Source: Kordia aestuariivivens (GTDB lineage: Bacteria > Bacteroidota > Bacteroidia > Flavobacteriales > Flavobacteriaceae). Taken from it: a stretch of DNA of 64,000 nucleotides. Positions 18,289-26,362 of this stretch are shown in pieces; the first letter of the stretch is position 1, and the number at the start of each line of letters is the position of its first letter. A program made the translations under genes and the position numbers. The notes under the pieces are model-generated. The model saw only the letters and a program-made list of their open reading frames with translations. It ran no database searches and was not told the DNA's origin. The stretch covers positions 124,001 to 188,000 of the forward strand of contig NZ_JACGWS010000001.1 of assembly GCF_014397005.1 (NCBI RefSeq), given 5' to 3'.

Positions 18289-20934
18289 TCAATTCACAGA
18301 ATCTTTCTTTTTCTCTTGTTCTTTTTTCTTCTTGCGATTGCCTAATAAATTGCCAAGCACGCTCGTTACTTTGTCGCCTGTAGAATTTGGAGTCGTTACC
18401 GTAGAATCTTTTTGCGTAGAACTTCCTTTAATCAAACCGCCCAAAATATCATTTACCGCATCGTTTCCTGTATCAATATTTCCTAAAGCTTCTTGCGCTT
18501 TCACTTTGGCTAATTTTGTAACTAAATCGGTGGTGGCGCTTGCTAAATCGGTAGTGAAATTTGGATTTGTAAAGTTTCCAGTAATCTTCGTAGACACAGG
18601 AACAGTGATGTTTTTTGCTTCTTCAGATTTAATCTCAGATAGCAATTTCGTTACTTCCGAGCCTAAATATTTTGCAGGAATTTCAAACGTTGCATCATAA
18701 TTTAACGATTGATCAAACCCATGACTTCCCGCAACGGTAATTTGAATGTCTTTATAATCAAACGAAAAAGGTTTTACACTTACCTTTCCATCATCAAAAG
18801 ATAACTTTGCTTTAATATTTTCAATATCAATCTTATTCAGATCAATAAAACTGAGTTTTTCATTAATCGTATTAAAGAAAGCTACGTTATTCGACTTCAA
18901 GGTTGTGGTGAGTAATTCTGCAAACGCATTTCCCGAAATAGTTTTCAAATTTGGTGTATAGCTTTCGCTTAAATCGCCTTTCAGTGAAATGATAGTGTTC
19001 AGTTTTCCGTCTAACGCTTTCGCGATTGGCGCAATGGTTTGAAGCAACTCTAATCCGTTAAATGATTTTGACAAATCGAACGAATTCAGATCTAAATCCA
19101 TCGCAAATGTTGGCGTTTCTTTTTTGGTAGAAACCAATCCATTCACCTTTATTTTTCCGTCAAAAAGATCGGAAGTTACATTGTTTAAAATTGCTTTGCC
19201 ATCATCTAAAAATAGACTTCCTTTTACATTATCTAGTTCAATATTATCGTAATATACCTTTTTAGAATTTACATTGATTGTACAATCTAAAAACGCAGGA
19301 ATTTTTAAGGCTTCACCTTTTTCAACTTCGGTATTTTTATTTTCGCTTCCTTCTGCGCTTGCAATCATAAAATCACTTACGTAAAACGCATTGGAATTTA
19401 CATTGAAATCTCCTTTTAGTTTATCTTCATTAAACAGAAAACCCAATAAATTTTCAATAGTTCCAGTGGCGTTAAAATCACTCTTTCCACTTTTTGCATC
19501 AAACTTTTTTAAGGAAATTCGTCCAGGGACAAAATCAATTGTTGCTTCCGAAATTTCCAACGGATTTACCACATCTTTCGAAGAAAACAAAAAGTCCGAT
19601 ACTTTTATATTTCCATTATTTTTAATACGTCCATATTTTTCATCTTGAATTGCCTTCATGTCAAAGCTCGTCGTGAGATTTGCGTCTAAAATTCCGCTCA
19701 ATTCTTTATTTAATTCAATAGGATATGCTTTTGAAATGTTGCCTAGATTCAACTTTCCAACCACCGTAGCATTTACTTTCGGATTTGTGGTCAACTGTGA
19801 AAGTGTTCCGTTTCCACGAAATGAATCTTCATCAATCTTAAAAGCTATGTTGTTAATACTAATGTAAGTATCTGCTGTTTTTCCTGTCGTATTTTTTAAT
19901 TGCGCATTAATATTGATGTTTTCAACACTTTTTGGCAAATCAGGATATTTAAAAGACGCATTGTTTGATGCAATTTTGATGTCTATATTCGGAATTCTTT
20001 TATCATTTGCAATTCCTTTGATTTCCCCAGAAACTTCAAAGTTTCCGGATGTTTTTACACCAGAAATATTCTTTGCATACGCTTCCGGAATCACGGCTAA
20101 AAAGTTTTTAAAATCGGAAGAAGGCGTTTGTAATTTCAACTGAATTTCTTGAGAATCAGGATTTATTTTTACAAAACCATCAAACGTTAATGGCAACTGA
20201 TTGATCAATGCTTCGTTTTCCAAAAATGTATAGGTATTCGTTGTCAAATCCATACCAATTAATGCATCCAAAGCAATTTGTTGCTGATTGATGTATTTCA
20301 TATCGTCAATGGCAAACGAAACTAATGCGTTTGTTTTTGTGTCCAATTCGGATGTCGCTAATGAAAAATCGCCAAAACCTTCATGCTGTAAATTTGCAAC
20401 GACTAGCTGTGTTTTACTTTTTGCATCATCATACGTAATGTCCGTGTTGAGGATATGATAATTGTCTATTTTGAATTTAAAATCGGAAGTTTCTTCAACC
20501 GTTGAAGCATCTTTAGGAGTTTCGTTCGGTTTTGCAATATCGTAATTTGCATTTCCGTTTGCATCAACCTGAATATTCAATTTTGCATCATCAATCGTAA
20601 AACTATACACCTGAATGGCTTCATTTGAGCCTTTAAAAAGTTCGCCAATTGCAGTCGTGACGGCAACTTCTTTTCCATAAAAAAGCGTATCGTTTTCAAA
20701 AGGTGCGTTATTAATGACTTCAACTTCTGTCAAAATAATGGAAGCTTTTGGGAAATTTCGAAAGAAACTTACATCTGCATCTGCAAAATCTACGCGTGCG
20801 TTTACATTTTCATTGATGGTTTCTTTCACCATGGCAATGATTTTGTCTTTAAACACAAAAGGAGCTGCAGCTAATAGAACGACACAAACTAATAAGGTAA
20901 TCCCCGTTATTTTTAATACTTTTTTGACTTTCAT
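18289..20934 (-). CDS. AsmA-family envelope protein
   Basis: An 881-residue protein. One N-terminal transmembrane anchor (V-L-K-I-T-G-I-T-L-L-V-C) is followed by a long periplasmic beta-rich body and a conserved AsmA C-terminal region. The last ~40 residues are basic and disordered. AsmA-like proteins form hydrophobic grooves for moving lipids between membranes; that role is from family knowledge. Length and layout fit the Bacteroidota form. Confidence 0.85.
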   Translation of the reverse strand: MKVKKVLKITGITLLVCVVLLAAAPFVFKDKIIAMVKETINENVNARVDFADADVSFFRNFPKASIILTEVEVINNAPFENDTLFYGKEVAVTTAIGELFKGSNEAIQVYSFTIDDAKLNIQVDANGNANYDIAKPNETPKDASTVEETSDFKFKIDNYHILNTDITYDDAKSKTQLVVANLQHEGFGDFSLATSELDTKTNALVSFAIDDMKYINQQQIALDALIGMDLTTNTYTFLENEALINQLPLTFDGFVKINPDSQEIQLKLQTPSSDFKNFLAVIPEAYAKNISGVKTSGNFEVSGEIKGIANDKRIPNIDIKIASNNASFKYPDLPKSVENININAQLKNTTGKTADTYISINNIAFKIDEDSFRGNGTLSQLTTNPKVNATVVGKLNLGNISKAYPIELNKELSGILDANLTTSFDMKAIQDEKYGRIKNNGNIKVSDFLFSSKDVVNPLEISEATIDFVPGRISLKKFDAKSGKSDFNATGTIENLLGFLFNEDKLKGDFNVNSNAFYVSDFMIASAEGSENKNTEVEKGEALKIPAFLDCTINVNSKKVYYDNIELDNVKGSLFLDDGKAILNNVTSDLFDGKIKVNGLVSTKKETPTFAMDLDLNSFDLSKSFNGLELLQTIAPIAKALDGKLNTIISLKGDLSESYTPNLKTISGNAFAELLTTTLKSNNVAFFNTINEKLSFIDLNKIDIENIKAKLSFDDGKVSVKPFSFDYKDIQITVAGSHGFDQSLNYDATFEIPAKYLGSEVTKLLSEIKSEEAKNITVPVSTKITGNFTNPNFTTDLASATTDLVTKLAKVKAQEALGNIDTGNDAVNDILGGLIKGSSTQKDSTVTTPNSTGDKVTSVLGNLLGNRKKKKEQEKKKDSVN

Positions 20935-21008
20935 AAATTCAGTTTTTACAGGTTCTAATTAAGTGAAATGTTAAAAAAATCACTGTTAAGAAGCTGATAA
21001 ATTTTCAG

Positions 21009-21035
21009 AGTAATACCAAATAGATTTAGTTGGTA
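21009..21035. repeat. Short inverted repeat related to the MITE-like ends
   Basis: AGTAATACCAAATA at 21009-21022 is identical to the left end of the element at 23987. TACCAA and TTGGTA (21014-21035) form a small hairpin that covers the last codons and stop of the transporter gene. Confidence 0.45.
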
Positions 21036-21742
21036 TAAACATCTAGATCTATCTCTTCTCCAATTTCCAAGCCAAAACGTCTTCTAAAGAAATAAACTAT
21101 CAAATATAAAAATGGTGTATCTACAAAAGCGACCAATACTTTAAAGATAAATCCGCTGATAAGGAGTCCTAAATAAATGTCCCAAGGTAAAATTCCAAAC
21201 GAACATAATAAGGTAATTACTGAAAATGTATCTACAAATTGAGAAGCGAAGGTGGAAAAGTTATTTCGTAGCCATAAATGTTTTCCTTTGGTTAGTTTCT
21301 TCCAAAAGTGATACAACTGAATGTCTACAAACTGCGCAAATAGATAGGAAATCATGGAAGCGAAAACCGCTAACGGCGCATTTCCGAATACTTTGGTAAA
21401 GGTTTCATCATTTACTGGTGAGTTTGGTAATGCCGGAACACTTTTCGAGATATAAATAATTCCTAAGGAGAAAAAAGAAGCAAAAATACCCGCAATCACC
21501 ACTTGATTGGCTTTCTTTTTACCGTAAATTTCTGAAATGGCATCTGTAATTAAAAACGTAATTGGATACGGCAACAATCCCACAGAAATTTTAAATAATT
21601 TTTCACCAAAAACTTCCATTTCAAACGGATACCAATAGAAAAACTTTTGAAAAATTAGATTTGAAACTACTAAAGAAGTAATGAATAATGCCGCTAAATA
21701 TAAATAGATTTTTGCGGCTAATTTTTTGTCAGCTACGGTCAT
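21026..21742 (-). CDS. Queuosine precursor transporter (YhhQ/VUT family)
   Basis: A 238-residue, roughly six-helix membrane protein. The family signature is visible in P-Y-P-I-T-F-L-I-T-D-A-I-S-E-I-Y-G and F-V-D-T-F-S-V-I-T-L. Relatives import preQ0/preQ1 for queuosine in tRNA. The extreme 3' end coincides with a repeat hairpin, so the last four residues may have been changed by a past insertion. A TATCTTTG box lies only a few bases upstream of the ATG. Confidence 0.88.
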   Translation of the reverse strand: MTVADKKLAAKIYLYLAALFITSLVVSNLIFQKFFYWYPFEMEVFGEKLFKISVGLLPYPITFLITDAISEIYGKKKANQVVIAGIFASFFSLGIIYISKSVPALPNSPVNDETFTKVFGNAPLAVFASMISYLFAQFVDIQLYHFWKKLTKGKHLWLRNNFSTFASQFVDTFSVITLLCSFGILPWDIYLGLLISGFIFKVLVAFVDTPFLYLIVYFFRRRFGLEIGEEIDLDVYTN

Positions 21743-21862
21743 ACAACAAAGATACTAAACTTTATACTACGGAATAAGTGTTCTCTTAAAACTTAGAATT
21801 TCAATTGTAGTCGTAATATATAAATCACGACTCGTTATTTATAAATGGCTGACTATAAGTGC

Positions 21863-21893
21863 TTTGATTTGAGTATTTCTGAATGTAGATTTG
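21863..21893 (+). promoter_or_regulatory. Promoter of the 53-residue precursor peptide
   Basis: TTTG at 21863-21866, exactly 19 bases, then TAGATTTG at 21886-21893: a full match to the Bacteroidota consensus. The ATG is 32 bases downstream. Confidence 0.75.
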
Positions 21894-21924
21894 CTCCAAT
21901 ATTAATCACAAAAATTTTATTATT

Positions 21925-22086
21925 ATGAAAAAACAAAGTTTAAAAAGTTTAAAGTTAAACAAGAAATCTATTTCAGCTATTGATAACTCTACTCAAACTA
22001 AAGTAGTAGGAGGATCTGATAATAGAGCCTGTGGTCATCCAATTTCTATTATATTAGGAGGTGGATCTTTATGCTGGTGTTTATAA
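21925..22086 (+). CDS. GG-leader natural-product precursor-like peptide
   Basis: A 53-residue peptide. The leader begins M-K-K-Q-S-L-K-S-L-K-L-N-K-K-S-I-S and ends at a double glycine (K-V-V-G-G, residues 26-30). The core is 23 residues with three Cys (A-C-G-H-P and L-C-W-C-L at the C-terminus). It has its own consensus promoter and a strong terminator, so it is a monocistronic unit. No maturation gene is adjacent: neighbours are a transporter and SppA. The product type is inferred from the leader only. Confidence 0.75.
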   Translation: MKKQSLKSLKLNKKSISAIDNSTQTKVVGGSDNRACGHPISIILGGGSLCWCL

Positions 22087-22110
22087 TACGTTGTCATACA
22101 GTTAATTTAA

Positions 22111-22142
22111 AAAAGCCTTTCCAGCAATGGAAAGGCTTTTTC
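22111..22142 (+). terminator. Terminator of the precursor-peptide gene
   Basis: Arms AAAAGCCTTTCCA and TGGAAAGGCTTTT lie 25 bases after the stop; the reverse orientation could also serve the convergent sppA. Confidence 0.85.
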
Positions 22143-22167
22143 TTGTGATTAAAAAATAACTAACAAT

Positions 22168-23934
22168 TTATTTAATCTCAATTTCATATGGCAACAATAA
22201 TTGTGGTCCTTGCATTTGTGTCATTTTCTTCATTTTTTGCAACATCATATAATGTTTGTCGCCCAATTCTTCTTTTAAGATATCTTCTTTTGTTTGAATA
22301 AATCCACCTGTATATTGATTTAAGATACTTTCTAAATCTTTTTCATATATAGGCAATTCTTTAATTTTATAGTCTGTCATTTCTGCGGCATCAGCGGCAG
22401 CTTGGATTGCCATATCTAATCCGCCAATTTCGTCTACTAAACCAATTTTAATTGCGTCATTTCCTGTCCAAACACGTCCTTGTGCAATAGAATCTACGGC
22501 AGTTTGTGTCATTCCACGCCCGTCAGCAACACGTTGTGTAAACAAATCGTAAATATCTTCAATGCCTTCTTTAATTAAAGCACGTTGTTCATCACTCATT
22601 GGTTCAAAAACACTATAACCAGCAGCATTTTTATTCGTGCCTACTTGTTCAGCATTAATTCCCATATCTTCTGCGAGTTTGTGCATGTTCGGAATGGTTC
22701 CAAAAACACCAATACTTCCTGTGATGGTATTTGGTTCGGCAAAAATCTTATCTGCGTTACACGCGATGTAATAACCGCCGGAAGCTGCCAAATCTCCCAT
22801 AGAAACAATAACGGGCTTTGTTTTCTTGGTTAATTCAATTTCTCTCCAAATCAATTCACTTGCCAATGCACTTCCACCAGGAGAATTTACACGCAATACA
22901 ATCGCTTTTACTTTATCATCTTCTCTTGCTTCTTTCAATGCTTTATTAATCACGCCTTGTCCAATGAATGTTTCATCACCTTCTGCATACATAATTTGTC
23001 CTTGTGCATAAATAACCGCGATTTTATCCTCACTTTTCTTTACTGTTGATTTTTTTCCAACATATTCAGCATATTCATAAATAGTTATTCTGTTGACATC
23101 GCTGTTTGCGCCTAACGCATTTTGAATTCCTGCTTCATATTCGTCTTCATAGCCAATTTTATCAATCAACTTAGACGTTAAGGCAAGTTTTGCGGTGCGA
23201 CCTGCTAATTCGTCTGCTAACGTATTTAGTTGTTCAGAAGTCATGTTTCTGCTTGCGCCGATTTCTTTTTTCATTTCATCCCAAATAGATTGTAAGAACA
23301 CAGAAATTTGCTCTCTATTCGCTTCGCTCATTTCTTGGTTTAAATATCCTTCTACGGCACTTTTATACTTTCCGTGACGAATCACTTCCATTTTTACACC
23401 GTATTTTTCTTGAAAATCTTTGTAATACATACGTTCCATTGCCAAACCTTTAAAGTCCAAGCCGCCAACAGGATTTACGTAAATGGTATCTGCCACAGAA
23501 TTTAAGTAGTAATCTTTTTGAGAATAATAATCTCCGTAGGAAACAATGAATTTGCCAGAATCTTTAAACGCTAGTAACGCATCACGCAACGCTTTTGTTT
23601 GCGCCATTCCAGCTTGAATTGAATTATTTTTGATAGAAATTCCGTTGATTTTACTATCGGTAGCTGCATAATTGATGGCGTCAATAATATTGAACAATCC
23701 ATCATATCGTGGTTCATTAGGGAAAAAAGCTAAATCGCCATAATCATACTTTCCAGCATAATCGTTAATTGGCATATCTAAGTTTAATTCTAAAACAGAA
23801 TTGCTTTTTACAACAACTATATCCTTATTTGAGCCAGCGCTCATAAAAATGAAAAAGATCAAAATGATAATGCACAAAGCAAAGAAAACTCCGATTCCGA
23901 CAACTGTAGAAAGTACACGTTTAAAAAAATTCAT
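22168..23934 (-). CDS. sppA: Signal peptide peptidase SppA, 67-kDa type
   Basis: A 588-residue membrane-anchored serine protease of family S49 with a tandem (N and C) domain layout. An N-terminal transmembrane helix is followed by the N-domain with the catalytic lysine (R-H-G-K-Y-K-S-A-V-E). The C-domain holds the nucleophile in A-A-S-G-G-Y-Y-I-A. It degrades cleaved signal peptides in the membrane. Length is normal for the long form. Confidence 0.93.
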   Translation of the reverse strand: MNFFKRVLSTVVGIGVFFALCIIILIFFIFMSAGSNKDIVVVKSNSVLELNLDMPINDYAGKYDYGDLAFFPNEPRYDGLFNIIDAINYAATDSKINGISIKNNSIQAGMAQTKALRDALLAFKDSGKFIVSYGDYYSQKDYYLNSVADTIYVNPVGGLDFKGLAMERMYYKDFQEKYGVKMEVIRHGKYKSAVEGYLNQEMSEANREQISVFLQSIWDEMKKEIGASRNMTSEQLNTLADELAGRTAKLALTSKLIDKIGYEDEYEAGIQNALGANSDVNRITIYEYAEYVGKKSTVKKSEDKIAVIYAQGQIMYAEGDETFIGQGVINKALKEAREDDKVKAIVLRVNSPGGSALASELIWREIELTKKTKPVIVSMGDLAASGGYYIACNADKIFAEPNTITGSIGVFGTIPNMHKLAEDMGINAEQVGTNKNAAGYSVFEPMSDEQRALIKEGIEDIYDLFTQRVADGRGMTQTAVDSIAQGRVWTGNDAIKIGLVDEIGGLDMAIQAAADAAEMTDYKIKELPIYEKDLESILNQYTGGFIQTKEDILKEELGDKHYMMLQKMKKMTQMQGPQLLLPYEIEIK

Positions 23935-23986
23935 AATATTTATATTTTTAGCAAAAGTATTTATTAATTGAACAACTAGAAAGTAA

Positions 23987-24146
23987 TACCAAATAAACTA
24001 CAAAATGCCGCATTAAAGACTTAGTTGTTTTTCAATGTAAAAACGCTGTGATTAAATGGCATAGCCGTAGTTACGGCATTTATGAACAAGGAATTTAGAT
24101 TGAAAAAGAACTAGACGACTTGTGGTGTTTTGTATTTTATTTGGTA
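23987..24146. mobile_element. MITE-like element, 160 bp, terminal inverted repeats
   Basis: The ends TACCAAATAAACTACAAAA (23987-24005) and TTTTGTATTTTATTTGGTA (24128-24146) are imperfect inverted copies (18 of 19 positions). The inside has no coding frame and contains further short inverted sequence (AAATGCCG at 24003, CGGCATTT at 24074). TA dinucleotides flank the ends. It lies in the 405-base gap between sppA and folK, whose remaining sequence holds only a TATATTTG promoter box at 24300-24307. Confidence 0.6.
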
Positions 24147-24339
24147 TAGGTGTGCCTTTATGTTAAAATGTTACACTTTTTATTAAATTAATCTGTGCTG
24201 AGCTTTCAAATAGGAAAAGCCGTTCTTTTTTTCATTTCATCAACAATTAAAAACATACCTAAACAGAAGTTTTTAATAATCCGATCCGTATATTTTGACT
24301 ATATTTGGCGCAGCTTTTTAAGCAAAGAAACCTATTCAA

Positions 24340-25482
24340 TTGCATCCAAACTTGTTACACACTACATATATATCTATAGGAAGTAATGTCGGCGACAGAC
24401 GCGCACTTATGCAGCAGACTGTGCAGAAGCTTTCTGTCGAAATTGGACGTGTGGTAAAAATTTCTGCTATATACGAAACACCTTCTTGGGGTTTTGAAGG
24501 TGGCAAATTTTACAATGCGTGTTTGTGTTTGCACACAGAATTGTCTCCTGCGGATGTAATGACAAAAATTCTGGAAATTGAAACCGCACTTGGACGCGTT
24601 CGAAACACTACAAAAGGTTATCAAGATCGAAGTATTGATATTGATATTATATTTTATGAAGATGAAACGCTGAAAACAGATTTGTTGCAATTGCCGCATC
24701 CGCTAGCGCATGAGCGTAAATTTGTCATGCAGCCATTGTGCGATATTGCACCGAGTAAAATTCATCCAACGTATAAAAAAACGGTTTCGCAACTCAATGA
24801 AATTCTTGCTGAAGGCGAAATTGAAAAAAGTACTGAAACCTTAGAAAATCCGAATGGTAAAAAAGATTTTTCTCGATTTAATTATATTGCCATAGAAGGA
24901 AACATTGGCGCAGGAAAAACCTCGTTAGCTACTAAAATAGCCGAAGATTTCAATGGAAAACTGATTTTAGAACGTTTTGCAGACAATCCGTTTTTACCAA
25001 AATTCTACGAAGATAACAGTCGCTATGCATTTCCACTAGAAATGTCGTTTTTAGCAGATCGGTATCAGCAAATTTCAGACGATTTATCGCAGTTAGACTT
25101 ATTCAAAGATTTCATTGTTTCAGATTACGACATCTTCAAATCCTTGATTTTTGCCAAAGTAACCTTGCAACAAGACGAATTCAAACTGTACCGAAAGCTA
25201 TTCGATATTATGTACAGTGAAATTCCAAAGCCAGATTTGTACGTCTATCTCTACCAAAATACGGATCGTTTATTGCGCAACATCAAAAAACGTGGACGCG
25301 ATTACGAACAAAAAATTCCTTCTGAATATCTAGATAAAATCAACAATGGCTATTTAGAATTCATCCGAACACATACAGACTTAAACGTACGAATCATTGA
25401 TGTTTCTGATTTAGATTTCGTGGCAAACGCCAACGATTATCAAAAAGTTATTTCGGAAATTCATGAGGTTGTTGCAGGTTAG
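24340..25482 (+). CDS. folK: FolK-deoxynucleoside kinase fusion protein
   Basis: A 380-residue bifunctional protein. Residues ~8-155 are HPPK, which pyrophosphorylates 6-hydroxymethyl-dihydropterin in folate synthesis (I-S-I-G-S-N-V-G-D, S-I-D-I-D-I-I-F-Y, P-H-P-L-A-H-E-R). After a linker, residues ~180-380 form a deoxynucleoside kinase with P-loop G-N-I-G-A-G-K-T-S, the E-R-F motif and a lid with R-x-x-x-R-G-R. The start is TTG 24340, 33 bases after a -7 box. It joins folate supply to deoxynucleotide salvage. The fusion is seen in Bacteroidota. Confidence 0.9.
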   Translation: MHPNLLHTTYISIGSNVGDRRALMQQTVQKLSVEIGRVVKISAIYETPSWGFEGGKFYNACLCLHTELSPADVMTKILEIETALGRVRNTTKGYQDRSIDIDIIFYEDETLKTDLLQLPHPLAHERKFVMQPLCDIAPSKIHPTYKKTVSQLNEILAEGEIEKSTETLENPNGKKDFSRFNYIAIEGNIGAGKTSLATKIAEDFNGKLILERFADNPFLPKFYEDNSRYAFPLEMSFLADRYQQISDDLSQLDLFKDFIVSDYDIFKSLIFAKVTLQQDEFKLYRKLFDIMYSEIPKPDLYVYLYQNTDRLLRNIKKRGRDYEQKIPSEYLDKINNGYLEFIRTHTDLNVRIIDVSDLDFVANANDYQKVISEIHEVVAG

Positions 25483-25553
25483 ACTACTTGGACACGCTTC
25501 GCTTTTGGAATTTTAGACTTTTTAGATTTTTCTCGCGCGCTCGATAGTTCTAA

Positions 25554-25665
25554 CGTCAGTTCGAGTGGATTTGTGAAACAAATTTGTATCGAGAACTCCT
25601 TTGAAATTAAATTCCTTCTCGATACAATTTTCTTCATTTCATTACGAAAACCACTCGAAGTGACG
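25554..25665. repeat. Long dispersed inverted repeat (112 bp)
   Basis: The left arm runs from CGTCAGTTCGAGTGG to TGTATCGAGAAC and the right arm from CTTCTCGATACAATTTTC to CCACTCGAAGTGACG. The two are imperfect complements and would form a long stem. It lies between convergent genes and may act as a two-way terminator. A partial copy is at 18227-18268. Confidence 0.65.
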
Positions 25666-25749
25666 ATCGTAATATCTAACAAATCCAAAGAGTCTAATGT
25701 TCTAAGGAGTCCAAAAACCTAAAAGATTCCCGCCTACGCGGAAACGAGT

Positions 25750-26280
25750 CTAAAGCGCAAGCTTCGAGAATACATCCCAAATCACAACACCAGCACTTAC
25801 AGAAATATTTAGCGAATGTTTGGTGCCAAATTGTGGAATTTCAATCACGTAATCACTTGCAGAAACCACTTCTTGTTGCACGCCTTTTACTTCGTTTCCG
25901 AAAATGAGCGCATATGTTTTTCCCGTTGAGGGATGAAAATCGTTGAGCATCACGGCATTTTCTGCTTGTTCAATAGAAGCAACTTTAACACCTTTTTCTT
26001 GGAGTTCTTGAACCAATTCCAGTGTATCTTCACGATATTCCCAAGCAACGGAATCTGTCGCGCCAAGCGCCGTTCTGTGAATATCTTTATTCGGCGGTTT
26101 TGCAGTGATTCCGCACAAATATACCTTCTCAATTAAAAAAGCATCACTCGTCCGAAACACCGAACCAATATTATTTAAACTGCGAATATTATCAAGAATA
26201 ATAATAATCGATGTTTTTTGTGATGATTTGAATTCATCGACACTTAATCGGCTTAGTTCACTATTTTTAAGTTTTCTCAT
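25750..26280 (-). CDS. TrmH/SpoU-family RNA 2'-O-methyltransferase
   Basis: A 176-residue SPOUT methyltransferase. The three motifs are present: motif 1 D-N-I-R-S-L-N-N-I-G-S-V-F-R-T-S-D, motif 2 A-L-I-F-G-N-E-V-K-G-V and motif 3 I-P-Q-F-G-T-K-H-S-L-N-I-S-V-S. It lacks an N-terminal substrate-binding extension, so tRNA is likelier than 23S rRNA, but the target site cannot be told. Confidence 0.88.
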   Translation of the reverse strand: MRKLKNSELSRLSVDEFKSSQKTSIIIILDNIRSLNNIGSVFRTSDAFLIEKVYLCGITAKPPNKDIHRTALGATDSVAWEYREDTLELVQELQEKGVKVASIEQAENAVMLNDFHPSTGKTYALIFGNEVKGVQQEVVSASDYVIEIPQFGTKHSLNISVSAGVVIWDVFSKLAL

Positions 26281-26362
26281 AGGTAATTCGTGAGATTTCC
26301 TTGAATTTAATTAAATTCGCAATTAACAATTTCTGCAAAAATAACACTAAAAATAGCAAACA

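Noticed and set aside
24195-24386. + strand 63-codon frame before folK
   Set aside because: It runs through the promoter and into folK in another frame, with no protein-like pattern.
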